Source: Micrococcales bacterium
Lineage (GTDB): Bacteria; Actinomycetota; Actinomycetes; Actinomycetales; Cellulomonadaceae
Direction: 5' to 3'
Length of the DNA stretch: 17,060 bases
Assembly (NCBI GenBank): GCA_009783975.1
Contig: WRCL01000004.1
Span: forward strand, 1-17,060
Shown here: positions 1-8,927 of the stretch, one piece after another
How the letters are laid out: each line of letters opens with the position of its first letter
How positions within the stretch are numbered: position 1 is the stretch's first letter
The notes under the pieces: model-generated
What the model was told of the DNA's origin: nothing
The model's database searches: none
Seen by the model: the letters and a program-made list of their open reading frames with translations, nothing else
Position numbers and translations under genes: made by a program

Positions 1-10
1 GCCCATGTTA

Positions 11-54
11 GGCCGTGTCACGCACGTGCGTGTGCGGTCTGCGCACACACGGCC
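11..54. other. Inverted repeat upstream of the first peptidase gene
   Basis: GGCCGTGT (11-18) pairs perfectly with ACACGGCC (47-54). The enclosed bases contain a 14-bp perfect palindrome, CACGCACGTGCGTG (19-32), and an alternative stem GTGTGCG (30-36)/CGCACAC (42-48). It lies about 50 bases before the -10-like box of the peptidase gene. It could be a terminator of a gene to the left of the window or an operator. No T-tract follows, so the role is open. Confidence 0.35.
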
Positions 55-101
55 ACGCAGTCCGGGTGCCAGACCCGACCCATTGCCGGGTGGCGAAAAG
101 C

Positions 102-107
102 TACCCT
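102..107 (+). promoter_or_regulatory. Putative -10 box, leaderless start of peptidase 1
   Basis: The hexamer TACCCT ends 7 nt before the ATG at 115. It sits in a block, GGCGAAAAGCTAC (92-104) then TTGTC (107-111), that recurs at the same spacing before the next gene (1530-1542 and 1545-1549). No Shine-Dalgarno lies between the box and the ATG. A leaderless transcript is inferred; no convincing -35 was found. Confidence 0.5.
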
Positions 108-114
108 TGTCTCC

Positions 115-1515
115 ATGAGCCAGCCGGGTCCATGGGGTCACGCCCCGCAGCAACGTGCACCTGCGGGGTATCCGGCCGGGTGGCAGCAGGGCCGCCCGGG
201 CTGGCAGGCCCCGGCGTACGGGCAGCCACCGTCGTACCCACCGCAGGGCGCCCCGCGGCCGCCGTCGTACCCGCCCCCGTCGTACCCACCACGCCAGGCC
301 CCCCAACCTGCGCCGCAGCCACCGTCGTACGCACCGCAGCGTGCCCCCCAGCCGGCTGCACCACCCCAGCCGCCGCCGCGCCCGCCCCAGCAGCAGCGCC
401 CACCCCAGCCTCCTGCGGCCCAGCGCCCACCCCAGCCGCCTGCGCAGCACCGTGCGCCGGCGCCACGGCCTCCGCACCCTGGGTCGTACCCGCAGCAACG
501 CGCACCCCAGCCGTACGGGCCCTACCCCCAGTACCCGTACCTGCCCCCTGGCCGACCTGCGAAGAAGAAGAGCTCGTGGCTGCCGACGGTGATCGGTCTG
601 GCCGCGGTGCTCTTCATCGTCGGGCCTCTGGTCGTGCTCGTCGTCACTGCAGCCACACGTCCTGACGTGACGACCAACCCCAGACCGCCGGCGTCGAGCG
701 CGTCGGACGGGCCGACGGGGTCCACCAGTCCGACCAGCTATTCCACGTACTCAGGAACCCCCGACCCGTTCCCCGACGACCCCCCTGTGCCGACGACCTA
801 CGCCCAGGTGCACCAGATCCTCGAGTCGAGCCCGCTGTACTCCCAGCGCCTGGCAGCGACCCAGTGCCAGATCCCTGACGTCGACCTCGCCAGCGCGTCG
901 ACCCGCGAGATCGAGACCCACCTGAACAAGTACGTCAGCTGCCTCATGGCCGCGTGGGACACCCCGGTGCGCAGCGCAGGGTTCTCCCTGCCGCACCCGT
1001 CGGTGACGGTCTACACCACCGAGGTGACCTCCCCGTGCGGCGACCTGCCGATGCAGAACGCCATCTACTGCTCGGCCGACCAGCAGATCTACTACGCCAA
1101 AGACCTCGCGTCGGTCTTTCCACGCAACCACTCCCTGCGTCTGGTCGGCGAAGCGGTCATCGCGCACGAGTTCGCCCACGCGGTGCAGTACCGCACGATG
1201 ATCTTGATGAGCGCTGCCGCCCTGGAGGCGATCGCCACCACCGAACCTGAAGAGTTCGACCTCAGCCGGCGCCTGGAGATGCAGGCTGACTGTTTTGCCG
1301 GGGTCTTCCTCAACTCGATCTCCGACTCGGCGGGTCTGAGCACCGCGGACCGCCAGCGCGTCCTCGACCTGTTCACAACCCTGGGCGGGACCGTCCCGTA
1401 CGACGACGACCACGGGACCGGTGCGAACCGCGCGTACTGGACCAGCCAGGGCCTGGGCTCGCTGCGCCTGCAGACCTGCACGACCTTCACCGCCCCCGCC
1501 GACCGTGTGAGCTGA
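115..1515 (+). CDS. Membrane-anchored neutral zinc metallopeptidase with Pro/Gln-rich tail (paralogue 1)
   Basis: This 466-aa protein has three parts. Residues 1-148 form a low-complexity Pro/Gln/Tyr tail with repeated PPSYPP and RAPQP units. A basic KKK (150-152) is followed by one hydrophobic membrane segment at about 155-178. The remainder is a domain resembling the YpfJ-type putative neutral zinc metallopeptidases (PF04228). Zinc-site residues are visible: HEFAH at 351-355 and the glutamate of EMQADCFAG at about 388. Several cysteines in the C-terminal domain suggest an exported, disulfide-bonded domain, with the proline tail in the cytoplasm. The ATG start is supported by the MSQPGPW beginning shared with the downstream paralogue and by the -10-like box just before it. 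The substrate is unknown. The next gene starts 36 bases after the stop. Confidence 0.85.
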   Translation: MSQPGPWGHAPQQRAPAGYPAGWQQGRPGWQAPAYGQPPSYPPQGAPRPPSYPPPSYPPRQAPQPAPQPPSYAPQRAPQPAAPPQPPPRPPQQQRPPQPPAAQRPPQPPAQHRAPAPRPPHPGSYPQQRAPQPYGPYPQYPYLPPGRPAKKKSSWLPTVIGLAAVLFIVGPLVVLVVTAATRPDVTTNPRPPASSASDGPTGSTSPTSYSTYSGTPDPFPDDPPVPTTYAQVHQILESSPLYSQRLAATQCQIPDVDLASASTREIETHLNKYVSCLMAAWDTPVRSAGFSLPHPSVTVYTTEVTSPCGDLPMQNAIYCSADQQIYYAKDLASVFPRNHSLRLVGEAVIAHEFAHAVQYRTMILMSAAALEAIATTEPEEFDLSRRLEMQADCFAGVFLNSISDSAGLSTADRQRVLDLFTTLGGTVPYDDDHGTGANRAYWTSQGLGSLRLQTCTTFTAPADRVS

Positions 1516-1539
1516 GCCCCGACCCGAGCGGCGAAAAGC

Positions 1540-1545
1540 TACGAT
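1540..1545 (+). promoter_or_regulatory. Putative -10 box, leaderless start of peptidase 2
   Basis: TACGAT ends 6 nt before the GTG at 1552, within the same GGCGAAAAGCTAC-plus-TTGTC block found before paralogue 1. There is no Shine-Dalgarno. This copy is closer to the TANNNT consensus than the first one, so paralogue 2 may have its own promoter in the 36-bp gap. Confidence 0.55.
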
Positions 1546-1551
1546 TGTCCG

Positions 1552-2646
1552 GTGAGCCAGCCCGGCCCGTGGCCACCCCAGCGCCCCGGCGTGCCTCCGC
1601 AGCGTCGTGGGTACCCCGGCGCGTGGCAGGCCCAGGCACGGCCTGGCTGGCCGCCCCAGCACGGTCCACGGCGACCCGGACCGCACCCGCAGTACCCACC
1701 CCAGCAGTACCCGCCACGCCATCGCCAGCACTACGGCGCTGCGCCGCCCTACCCCGGACCTGCCCGGCCTGCGCAGCCGCGCCCGCCGAAGAGGTCACGG
1801 GCGGGGCTGGGGGTGCTCATCACGGTCGTCGTGCTGGTCATGCTCGTCGTGCCTGCGGTCGTGCTCGTCGTCGGCGCTGGGCACCTTCCCACCCGGACAG
1901 CGAGCAGCCCGGCGCGACAGTCGTCCGCGCCGAGCGTCCCGGTGACCCGTGACGAGGCACGCGCCGTGCTGGAGTCCAACGGCCTGTACTCCCAGCACCT
2001 GTCACCAACCACGTGCCACGTCGACGACACCGACTACGCCAGCGCCTCGACCAGCCAGGACGAGGAACGTATGGCGAGCTTCGTCCAGTGCCTGCTCGAC
2101 GCGTGGACCGGTCCTGTCGCCGCTGCTGGGTTCTCGCTGCCACGCCCGCAGGTGACGGTCTACCCCCGTGCGGCGTCGGGCCCGTGCGGCGACCTTCGCG
2201 GTGGTGTGAGCTACTGCCGGGCCGACAAGGCGATCTACTACTCGGGCACCTACCTGCAGGCTCGTCCGCAGGCTCTGGTCGTCGAGTCCGCGCTGGCCCA
2301 CGAGTTCGCCCACCTCGTCCAAGAGCAGGTCCAGATCTTGTGGAGCCATGGCATGGTCGCAGGCGGCGAGGATGAGGCCGGCGGCCGGGACCTGCACCGG
2401 CGCAAGGAGCTGCAGGCGGACTGCATGGCCGGGGCCGTCCTCAACTCTGTCTCCCAGTCACTGGGGCTGACGACCGCTGACCGCGAACGCGTCGTCGAGT
2501 TCTTCGCAGAGGTCGCGGACGCCACCGCCTACGAGGGAAACCATGGGACGGCCGTCAACCGCGCGTACTGGGCTGGGGCGGGTCTGGCGACGACGTCCGC
2601 CGGGACGTGCAACACCTTTGCCGCCCCCGCCGACCGTGTCAGCTGA
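1552..2646 (+). CDS. Membrane-anchored neutral zinc metallopeptidase with Pro-rich tail (paralogue 2)
   Basis: This 364-aa protein (GTG start) is a paralogue of the preceding gene. It shares the N-terminus MSQPGPW, the C-terminus APADRVS and the catalytic-domain layout, but its proline-rich tail is only about 80 residues long. A basic KRSR (80-83) precedes a single membrane segment at about 85-110. The PF04228-like domain carries HEFAH at 250-254 and a third-ligand glutamate in KELQADCMAG at about 286, so the zinc site looks intact. The cysteine pattern matches paralogue 1. Topology is probably N-in/C-out. The tandem arrangement with duplicated upstream blocks indicates a local gene duplication in which the tails diverged much more than the enzyme domains. 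The substrate cannot be told from sequence. Confidence 0.85.
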   Translation: MSQPGPWPPQRPGVPPQRRGYPGAWQAQARPGWPPQHGPRRPGPHPQYPPQQYPPRHRQHYGAAPPYPGPARPAQPRPPKRSRAGLGVLITVVVLVMLVVPAVVLVVGAGHLPTRTASSPARQSSAPSVPVTRDEARAVLESNGLYSQHLSPTTCHVDDTDYASASTSQDEERMASFVQCLLDAWTGPVAAAGFSLPRPQVTVYPRAASGPCGDLRGGVSYCRADKAIYYSGTYLQARPQALVVESALAHEFAHLVQEQVQILWSHGMVAGGEDEAGGRDLHRRKELQADCMAGAVLNSVSQSLGLTTADRERVVEFFAEVADATAYEGNHGTAVNRAYWAGAGLATTSAGTCNTFAAPADRVS

Positions 2647-2784
2647 GGCCGGTCGCACAACCTGCCTGGGGCGGGTACGCTGACCGGCCATGCGCACTGG
2701 TCGCAGGCGGTCTTGGTGGCGCACTGCAGCGGCGGCGGCGACCCACGTGCTGGACGGGTCCTCGCCGCTGTGGGTGCGGCACGC

Positions 2785-2790
2785 AACAAT
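2785..2790 (+). promoter_or_regulatory. Putative -10 box for glgX (start-deciding)
   Basis: AACAAT matches TATAAT at four of six positions and ends 7 nt before the GTG at 2798. This is the same geometry as at the two peptidase genes and glgE. An alternative TACGCT at 2676-2681, 8 nt before the ATG at 2690, would give a 36-residue N-terminal extension. No Shine-Dalgarno supports either start. Confidence 0.35.
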
Positions 2791-2797
2791 GGGTGCC

Positions 2798-4981
2798 GTG
2801 AACCGACCGACGTCTCCGCCCCGCCTGGGCCTGCAGCCGGTGCGCGGCGGTGTCGATGCTGCCGTCCTCGCCCCGCACGCGACGGCTGTGGACCTGTGCC
2901 TGTTCGACGAGACCGGGTCACCGGCGTCAGAGCAGCGGGTACCGATGGACGGTCCGCGCCACGGGGTGTTCACCGCGCACGTGCCGGGGGCCGGTGCCGG
3001 GCTGCGTTACGGGTTTCGCGCCCACGGTCCGTGGGAACCTCTGCACGGGTTGCGGTACAACCCTGCCAAGCTGCTCGTCGACCCGTACGCCCGGGGCCTT
3101 GTCGGCGAGCTGGGGTACGGTCCGGCGACGTACGGGCACACCGTCGACAGCCTGTTGCGCGGTGACGCCTGCGGTCCGCCAGACCCGCGCGACTCAGCCG
3201 ACCAGGTGCCGCACGGTGTCGTCGTCGACACTGCCGCGCTGGACGGCCCCGACCCGGCGACGAACCGTCCGTGGACGCCGTGGGCCCGCACCGTGGTGTA
3301 CGAGGCGCACGTGGTCGGTCTGACCCGCCTGGCCTCGTTCGTCCCAGCCGAGCTGCGCGGCACGTACGCCGGCCTGGCCCACCCGCAGGTCGTCGAGCAC
3401 CTGCTACGCCTGGGCGTCACTGCGGTCGAGCTGCTGCCGATCCACGCCGCGACGTCCGAACCGCTGCTCGTCGGCCGTGGCCTGACCAACTACTGGGGGT
3501 ACAACACGCTGGGCTTCTTCGCCCCCCACGCCCCGTACGCGACGGCCGCTGCACGCGCTGGCGGTCCCGCCGCTGTGCTCGCCGAGGTGCGCACGATGGT
3601 CCACACCTTGCACGAGGCAGGTCTGGAGGTCGTGCTCGACGTCGTGTACAACCACACCGCCGAAGGCGGGCCGGCCGGCCAGCACCTGTCGTGGCGGGGC
3701 TTGGACAACGCGTTGTACTACGCCTACGACTGCAACGTCCCAGCGATGTACGCCGACGTCACCGGCACCGGCAACGCCTTGGACTTCCGCCGGGCAGAGG
3801 TCGTGCGCCTGACGCTGGACTCGCTGCGCTACTGGGCTGACGTCGTGGGCGTCGACGGGTTCCGGTTCGACCTGGCTGTGACCTTGGGGCGGGGGGTCGA
3901 CGGGTTCACCGCTGACCACCCCACGTTGGTCGGGGCTGCGACCGACCCGTCGCTGCACGGTCTGAAGCTCATCGCCGAACCGTGGGACGTGGGCCCTGGT
4001 GGGTGGCGGACCGGCGAGTTCGGCCTGCCGTTCGCCGAGTGGAACGACCGGTTCCGCGACTCGGTGCGCTCGTTCTGGCTCGCCGACCCTGCCCGCGCCG
4101 CCCACGGGCTGCCTGGGCACCGTGTGCGTGAGCTGGCCACACGCCTGGCCGGGTCGGTGGACCTGTTCGGCGCGGGCAACCCCCCGCTCGTACGTGGACC
4201 AGAGGCGTCGGTGAACTACGTCACTGCGCACGACGGTTTCACCCTTGCCGACCTCGCGGCGTACGACCACAAGCACAACGAGGACAACGGCGAGGACAAC
4301 CGCGACGGGGCCAGCGAGAACAAGTCGTGGAACCACGGGGTCGAAGGCCCGGTGCTGCCTGATTCTCCCGCCGCTGAGATCGCCCCGTTGCGGCGCCGGT
4401 CGGTGCGCAACCTGTTCGCCACCCTCGTGCTGTCCGCCGGCACCCCGATGATCGTCGCCGGCGACGAGATGAGCCGCACCCAGCAGGGCAACAACAACGC
4501 GTACTGCCAGGACTCGCCGATCTCCTGGGTCGACTGGGACCTGGCGCCGTGGCAGTCAGACATGCTCGCCACAGCCACGCACCTGCTCGCCTTGCGCCGC
4601 GACCACCCGGCGCTGCGCACCGAACGTTTCTACACCGGGGCTCCCCTGGCCTCAGGCCTGCCTGACCTGGCGTGGTACGACCCGGCGGGGGTGCTGTTCG
4701 ACCACGCCCGTTGGCACGACCCTGCTCTGCGCACCTTCCAGATGGTGCGGACCGCAGGGTCGGCGCGCGACGTGGTCCTCGTGGTGTTCAACGGGGCGTT
4801 GGACCCCCAGGACGTCGTCCTGGCCAACACAGACGGCGACCCGTGGCTGGCTGTGTGGGACTCAGTCTGGGAGCACCCCGACGACCAACGCGACGTCGCC
4901 GCGGCAGGCCCGGGGCACCTGCCGGGTGGGGCCAAGGTCACCATGGAGCCCTTGTCGATGCGCGTGTACGTGACACGTTGA
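2798..4981 (+). CDS. glgX: Glycogen debranching enzyme GlgX (GH13, isoamylase type)
   Basis: It hydrolyses alpha-1,6 branches of glycogen or maltodextrin in the cytoplasm. From the GTG it is 727 aa, normal for GlgX. An N-terminal CBM48-like region is followed by the GH13 barrel. Expected landmarks are present: NYWGYNTLGFF, the nucleophile Asp358 in GFRFDLAV, acid/base Glu394 in LIAEPWD, transition-state stabiliser Asp479 in TAHDGF, then EDNRDG, NHGVEGP and GDEMSRTQQGNNNAYCQD. The reading frame is open back to an ATG at 2690, but those 36 residues are basic and tryptophan-rich and look nothing like a GlgX N-terminus; an ATG at 2789 is also possible. The N-terminal motif LGLQPVRGG differs from the usual PLGA form. 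glgE follows 44 bases later, suggesting coordinated alpha-glucan turnover. Confidence 0.93.
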   Translation: MNRPTSPPRLGLQPVRGGVDAAVLAPHATAVDLCLFDETGSPASEQRVPMDGPRHGVFTAHVPGAGAGLRYGFRAHGPWEPLHGLRYNPAKLLVDPYARGLVGELGYGPATYGHTVDSLLRGDACGPPDPRDSADQVPHGVVVDTAALDGPDPATNRPWTPWARTVVYEAHVVGLTRLASFVPAELRGTYAGLAHPQVVEHLLRLGVTAVELLPIHAATSEPLLVGRGLTNYWGYNTLGFFAPHAPYATAAARAGGPAAVLAEVRTMVHTLHEAGLEVVLDVVYNHTAEGGPAGQHLSWRGLDNALYYAYDCNVPAMYADVTGTGNALDFRRAEVVRLTLDSLRYWADVVGVDGFRFDLAVTLGRGVDGFTADHPTLVGAATDPSLHGLKLIAEPWDVGPGGWRTGEFGLPFAEWNDRFRDSVRSFWLADPARAAHGLPGHRVRELATRLAGSVDLFGAGNPPLVRGPEASVNYVTAHDGFTLADLAAYDHKHNEDNGEDNRDGASENKSWNHGVEGPVLPDSPAAEIAPLRRRSVRNLFATLVLSAGTPMIVAGDEMSRTQQGNNNAYCQDSPISWVDWDLAPWQSDMLATATHLLALRRDHPALRTERFYTGAPLASGLPDLAWYDPAGVLFDHARWHDPALRTFQMVRTAGSARDVVLVVFNGALDPQDVVLANTDGDPWLAVWDSVWEHPDDQRDVAAAGPGHLPGGAKVTMEPLSMRVYVTR

Positions 4982-5013
4982 CGTCCAGTGTCCCGCTGGG
5001 GCCAAAATCGGGC

Positions 5014-5019
5014 TAGTTT
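5014..5019 (+). promoter_or_regulatory. Putative -10 box, leaderless start of glgE
   Basis: TAGTTT lies 6 nt before the GTG at 5026. The 44-bp gap after glgX contains no Shine-Dalgarno, so glgE-treS may have its own leaderless promoter besides any read-through from glgX. Confidence 0.5.
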
Positions 5020-5025
5020 CGTCTT

Positions 5026-7131
5026 GTGAGCACCAACTCTCAGCCACCGGCTCCGCGCGCCCGACGTGCCCCGTCACCTGACTCCCCCGTCGGCCGCATC
5101 CCTGTGGTCGACGTGCAACCTGTGAGCGAGGCCGGCCGCTTCCCGGCCAAGTCCACGGTGGGCGAGGTGTTCCCCGTGCGGGCCACCGTGTTCCGCGAGG
5201 GCCACGACGCGTACAGCGCCGAAGCGGTGCTGGTTCGGCCCGACGGCACCGAGGCGTCGCGTACCCGTATGCACGAGGTCGGGATCGGCCTGGACCACTA
5301 CGAGGCGTTGGTGCGTGCCGATGCGACCGGGGCATGGACGTTCCGCGTCGAGAGCTGGTCAGACCCGTGGGCGACATGGGTCCACGACGCGGGGATCAAG
5401 ATCCCCGCCGGTATCGACGTCGACCTCATGTGCCTGGAAGGGGCGGCGGTGCTCGAACGGGCCGCGGCCCAACGTGGGGTGGACCCGCCAGACCGCTCAG
5501 CCCGTGCTGTGCTGCGCGAGGGCGCCCGGGCCCTGACCGACGACGGCTCTTCGCGGACGACCGCTGCCGTGCCCGCCACAGCCCCGCCGACGGTGGTGTG
5601 GCTCAGCGCAGCCGACCGGTTCGCCGCGCTCATGTCCGGACCGGTGCCGCAGGTGATGCGGCGCTACCCGCTGCGCGACCGGCGCACCTTGTCCCCCGAC
5701 TACCCGCTGCGGGTCGAACGCCCCCTGGCCCTGGCCGGGGCGTGGTACGAGATGTTCCCGCGTTCTGCTGGCGCCCACGTCGACCCTGCGACAGGCCAGT
5801 GGGTCTCTGGGACGTTGCGCACAGCGGCAGATGAGCTCCCGCGGATCGCCGCGATGGGGTTCGACGTGGTCTACCTCACCCCTGTGCACCCGATCGGCAC
5901 GACGTTCCGCAAAGGCCGCAACAACACCCTGGAAGCCAAACCTGGTGACCCCGGTTCCCCGTACGCGATCGGTTCGCCTGATGGCGGGCACGACGCGGTC
6001 GAACCGTCGCTGGGCACGTTCGACGACTTCGACGCGTTCGTCGCGCGGGCCCGTGAGCTGGGGATGGAAGTCGCGCTCGACCTGGCGTTGCAGTGCTCGC
6101 CGGACCACCCGTGGGTCGCCGCGCACCCCCAGTGGTTCGCCCACCGCGCTGACGGGTCGATCGCCTACGCGGAGAACCCGCCAAAGAAGTACCAGGACAT
6201 CTACCCGTTGTACTTCGACGCCGACCCCAAAGGCCTGCGCTGCGAGATCCGCCGCGTCATCGACGTGTGGATCGAGCACGGTGTCACCGCGTTCCGCGTG
6301 GACAACCCGCACACCAAACCGTTGCCGTTCTGGCAGCGGCTGCTGGCCGACCTGCACCACGACCACCCCGACGTGCTGTTCTTGTCCGAGGCGTTCACCC
6401 GTCCAGCGATGATGCTCACCTTGGCCAAGTGCGGGTTCCACCAGTCGTACACATATTTCGCCTGGCGCAACACCAAACCCGAGGTCGAAGAATACCTTGC
6501 GACTGTCGGCTCGGACCAGGCCGCGTGGATGCGGCCCAGCTTCTGGCCGACGACGCACGACATCTTGACCCCATACATGCAGCACGGCGGCGTCGGTGCG
6601 TTCGCGGTCCGTGCGGTGCTCGCCGCGATGGGTTCACCGACGTGGGGGATCTACTCAGGATACGAGCTCGTCGAGAACGTCCCGCGGCCCGGGTACGAAG
6701 AACAGGTCGACAACGAGAAGTACGAGTACAAACCCCGTGACTGGTCCGAGGGCGACCAGTACGGGATCGCGCTGCTCCTGGGGCGCCTGAACGAGATCCG
6801 CCGTGCCCACCCTGCCTTGCGCCAGCTGCGCAACGTGCGGGTGCACAGCACCGACAACGACGCCATGGTGTGCTTCTCGCGGCACCTGGCCCCTGAGCAC
6901 TCGTCGACCGGGCTGCGTGACGTCGTCGTCGCCGTGGTCAACCTCGACCCGTTCCACACCCAAGAAGGGTGGGTCCACCTGGACCTGGCCGCCCTTGGCC
7001 TGCCGACCGACCGCGGGTTGACCGTCGTCGACGAGCTCACTGGTGAGTCCCACGAGTGGTGGTGCGACAACTACGTGCGGCTGGCCCCTGAGTCCAGCTG
7101 TGCGCACATCATGACGGTGAGCGCCCCGTGA
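5026..7131 (+). CDS. glgE: Alpha-1,4-glucan:maltose-1-phosphate maltosyltransferase GlgE
   Basis: GlgE transfers maltosyl units from alpha-maltose 1-phosphate to the non-reducing end of alpha-1,4-glucan. It is the elongating step of the actinobacterial TreS-Mak-GlgE-GlgB route. The 701-aa protein has a DUF3416-like N-terminal beta domain (about 25-130), a helical insertion, and the GH13_3 catalytic barrel. Active-site residues are in place: nucleophile Asp426 in FRVDNPHTKP, Glu455 in LSEAFTRP and Asp512 in the TTHDIL motif. Other matches are YLTPVHPIG, GRNN near 301 and the C-terminal WGIYSGYELVEN. The GTG start fits the -10 box just upstream and the usual family length. Its last codons overlap the treS start by GTGA, implying translational coupling. 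The first 25 residues are low-complexity and probably disordered. Confidence 0.96.
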   Translation: MSTNSQPPAPRARRAPSPDSPVGRIPVVDVQPVSEAGRFPAKSTVGEVFPVRATVFREGHDAYSAEAVLVRPDGTEASRTRMHEVGIGLDHYEALVRADATGAWTFRVESWSDPWATWVHDAGIKIPAGIDVDLMCLEGAAVLERAAAQRGVDPPDRSARAVLREGARALTDDGSSRTTAAVPATAPPTVVWLSAADRFAALMSGPVPQVMRRYPLRDRRTLSPDYPLRVERPLALAGAWYEMFPRSAGAHVDPATGQWVSGTLRTAADELPRIAAMGFDVVYLTPVHPIGTTFRKGRNNTLEAKPGDPGSPYAIGSPDGGHDAVEPSLGTFDDFDAFVARARELGMEVALDLALQCSPDHPWVAAHPQWFAHRADGSIAYAENPPKKYQDIYPLYFDADPKGLRCEIRRVIDVWIEHGVTAFRVDNPHTKPLPFWQRLLADLHHDHPDVLFLSEAFTRPAMMLTLAKCGFHQSYTYFAWRNTKPEVEEYLATVGSDQAAWMRPSFWPTTHDILTPYMQHGGVGAFAVRAVLAAMGSPTWGIYSGYELVENVPRPGYEEQVDNEKYEYKPRDWSEGDQYGIALLLGRLNEIRRAHPALRQLRNVRVHSTDNDAMVCFSRHLAPEHSSTGLRDVVVAVVNLDPFHTQEGWVHLDLAALGLPTDRGLTVVDELTGESHEWWCDNYVRLAPESSCAHIMTVSAP

Positions 7132-8927
7132 GCCCACCGGTCGGCCGCTGGTCGGCGGCACCAGTACGTGTCGTCCAGCCCCCGCCGCGGACCCCCGCGC
7201 TGGGTTTGACCGCGCTGCCCCCGCGCCGCCAGCCCCGTGTGGACCCAGTGTCGGTCGGGGGGCTGACCGACGACCCCCAGTGGTACCGGCGGGCGGTGTT
7301 CTACGAGGTCATGCTGCGGTCGTTCTCCGACTCTGGCGGCGACGGGGTTGGGGACCTGCGTGGGCTCGTCGCCCGCCTGGACTACCTGCAGTGGCTGGGG
7401 GTCGACTGCCTGTGGCTGCCACCGTTCTATCCCTCGCCGATGCGCGACGGCGGGTACGACGTGTCGGACTTCACCGCGGTCGCCGCGCAGTACGGCACGA
7501 TGTCGGACTTCGCCTCGCTCATCGAGCAGGCGCACCGCCGCGGGATCCGCGTCGTGGTCGACATGGTCATGAACCACACCTCAGACGTCCACCCATGGTT
7601 CCAGTCGTCGCGGTCAGACCCCGACGGGCCGTACGGGGATTTTTACGTGTGGTCGCAGGAGAACACCCGGTACCCCGACGCCCGGATCATCTTCGTCGAC
7701 ACCGAGACGTCGAACTGGACGCTGGACCCTGTGCGCCGGGAGTATTTTTGGCACCGTTTCTTCAGCCACCAGCCTGACCTCAACTACGAGAACCCCAAAG
7801 TCCGCCACGCGATGCTCGACGCCGCCCGGTTCTGGTTGAACCTCGGCGTGGACGGTTTCCGTCTCGACGCCGTCCCGTACCTGTTCGAGGCTGAGGGCAC
7901 CAACTGCGAGAACCTGCCCAAGACCCACGAGTTCTTGCGCACGATGCGGCGGATGGTCGACGACGAGTACCCAGGCCGGATCTTGCTCGCCGAGGCGAAC
8001 CAGTGGCCTGAGGACGTCGTGCACTACTTCGGCACGGACAAAGAACCCGAGTGCCACATGTGCTTCCACTTCCCGGTGATGCCACGGATCTTCTACGCCC
8101 TGCGCGACCAACGCGCGAACGCGATCATCGACATCCTCGAAGACACCCCGCCCATCCCCGCGGCGGGCCAGTGGTCGACGTTCTTGCGCAACCACGACGA
8201 GCTGACGTTGGAGATGGTCTCCACCGAGGAGCGCGCCTCGATGTACGGGTGGTACGCCACCGACTCGCGGATGCGCGCCAACGTCGGGATCCGCCGGCGC
8301 CTGGCCCCCTTGCTGGAGAACAACCGCAAGGAGATCGAGCTCGCGCACGCCCTGCTGCTGTCGCTGCCCGGCTCACCGTGCCTGTACTACGGCGACGAGA
8401 TCGGTATGGGCGACAACATCTGGTTGCCTGACCGCGACGCCGTGCGCACCCCCATGCAGTGGACCCCCGACCGCAACTCCGGGTTCTCCACCGCCGACCC
8501 TGGCCAGCTCAACCTGCCGCTCGTGCAGTCGCTGGTCTACCACTACGGCAACGTCAACGTCGAAGCCCAGCTCGCCCAACCCGCGTCGTTGCTGCACTGG
8601 GTGCACGGCATGCTCGCCGTGCGCCGGTGCCACCCAAGCCTGGGCGCAGGCACCTTCGAGGTGCTCGGGTGCGACAACGACGCTGTGCTCGGGTTCTTGC
8701 GCGCCAAACCCGCCGACCGCACCACCGCGGCCGACATGGTCCTCGTCGTGGCGAACCTCGCCGCCACAGCCCGCTCGGCGACGATCACCCTGCCCGAGTC
8801 AGTCCCCCCAGGCCGGGTGCTACGCGACGTGTTCGGCGGCGCGACGCTCGGCACCGTCAGCCCCGACGGCACAGTCCTGATCACCTTGGGCTCGCGAGAG
8901 TTCTTCTGGATCGAGATCACCCAATAA
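7128..8927 (+). CDS. treS: Trehalose synthase / maltose alpha-D-glucosyltransferase TreS
   Basis: TreS reversibly isomerises trehalose and maltose, and so feeds maltose to maltokinase for GlgE. The 599-aa length matches mycobacterial TreS, and long blocks agree with it, such as HAxFYEV-like, YLQWLGVDCLWLPPFYPSP, NCENLP, FHFPVMPRIF, NVGIRRRLAPLL and TPMQWTPDRNSGFS. The GH13_16 catalytic residues are Asp247 (GFRLDAVPYLF), Glu289 (LLAEANQWPE) and Asp357 (LRNHDELTLE). The GTG start overlaps the glgE stop by four bases. The first 50 residues are proline-rich and not part of the conserved domain. No maltokinase domain is fused and none follows. The next genes are convergent, so treS is the last gene of this plus-strand unit. 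Confidence 0.97.
   Translation: MSPPVGRWSAAPVRVVQPPPRTPALGLTALPPRRQPRVDPVSVGGLTDDPQWYRRAVFYEVMLRSFSDSGGDGVGDLRGLVARLDYLQWLGVDCLWLPPFYPSPMRDGGYDVSDFTAVAAQYGTMSDFASLIEQAHRRGIRVVVDMVMNHTSDVHPWFQSSRSDPDGPYGDFYVWSQENTRYPDARIIFVDTETSNWTLDPVRREYFWHRFFSHQPDLNYENPKVRHAMLDAARFWLNLGVDGFRLDAVPYLFEAEGTNCENLPKTHEFLRTMRRMVDDEYPGRILLAEANQWPEDVVHYFGTDKEPECHMCFHFPVMPRIFYALRDQRANAIIDILEDTPPIPAAGQWSTFLRNHDELTLEMVSTEERASMYGWYATDSRMRANVGIRRRLAPLLENNRKEIELAHALLLSLPGSPCLYYGDEIGMGDNIWLPDRDAVRTPMQWTPDRNSGFSTADPGQLNLPLVQSLVYHYGNVNVEAQLAQPASLLHWVHGMLAVRRCHPSLGAGTFEVLGCDNDAVLGFLRAKPADRTTAADMVLVVANLAATARSATITLPESVPPGRVLRDVFGGATLGTVSPDGTVLITLGSREFFWIEITQ

Noticed and set aside
101..505. Overlapping frames on both strands in the proline-rich tail region of peptidase 1
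   Set aside because: Low-complexity CCN-rich DNA gives open frames in several phases. Only the frame at 115 leads into the peptidase domain.
2690..2797. Possible 36-residue N-terminal extension of GlgX from an ATG at 2690 with TACGCT upstream
   Set aside because: The extra residues are basic and Trp-rich, unlike GlgX N-termini, and the GTG at 2798 places the conserved region at the normal distance. It remains possible.
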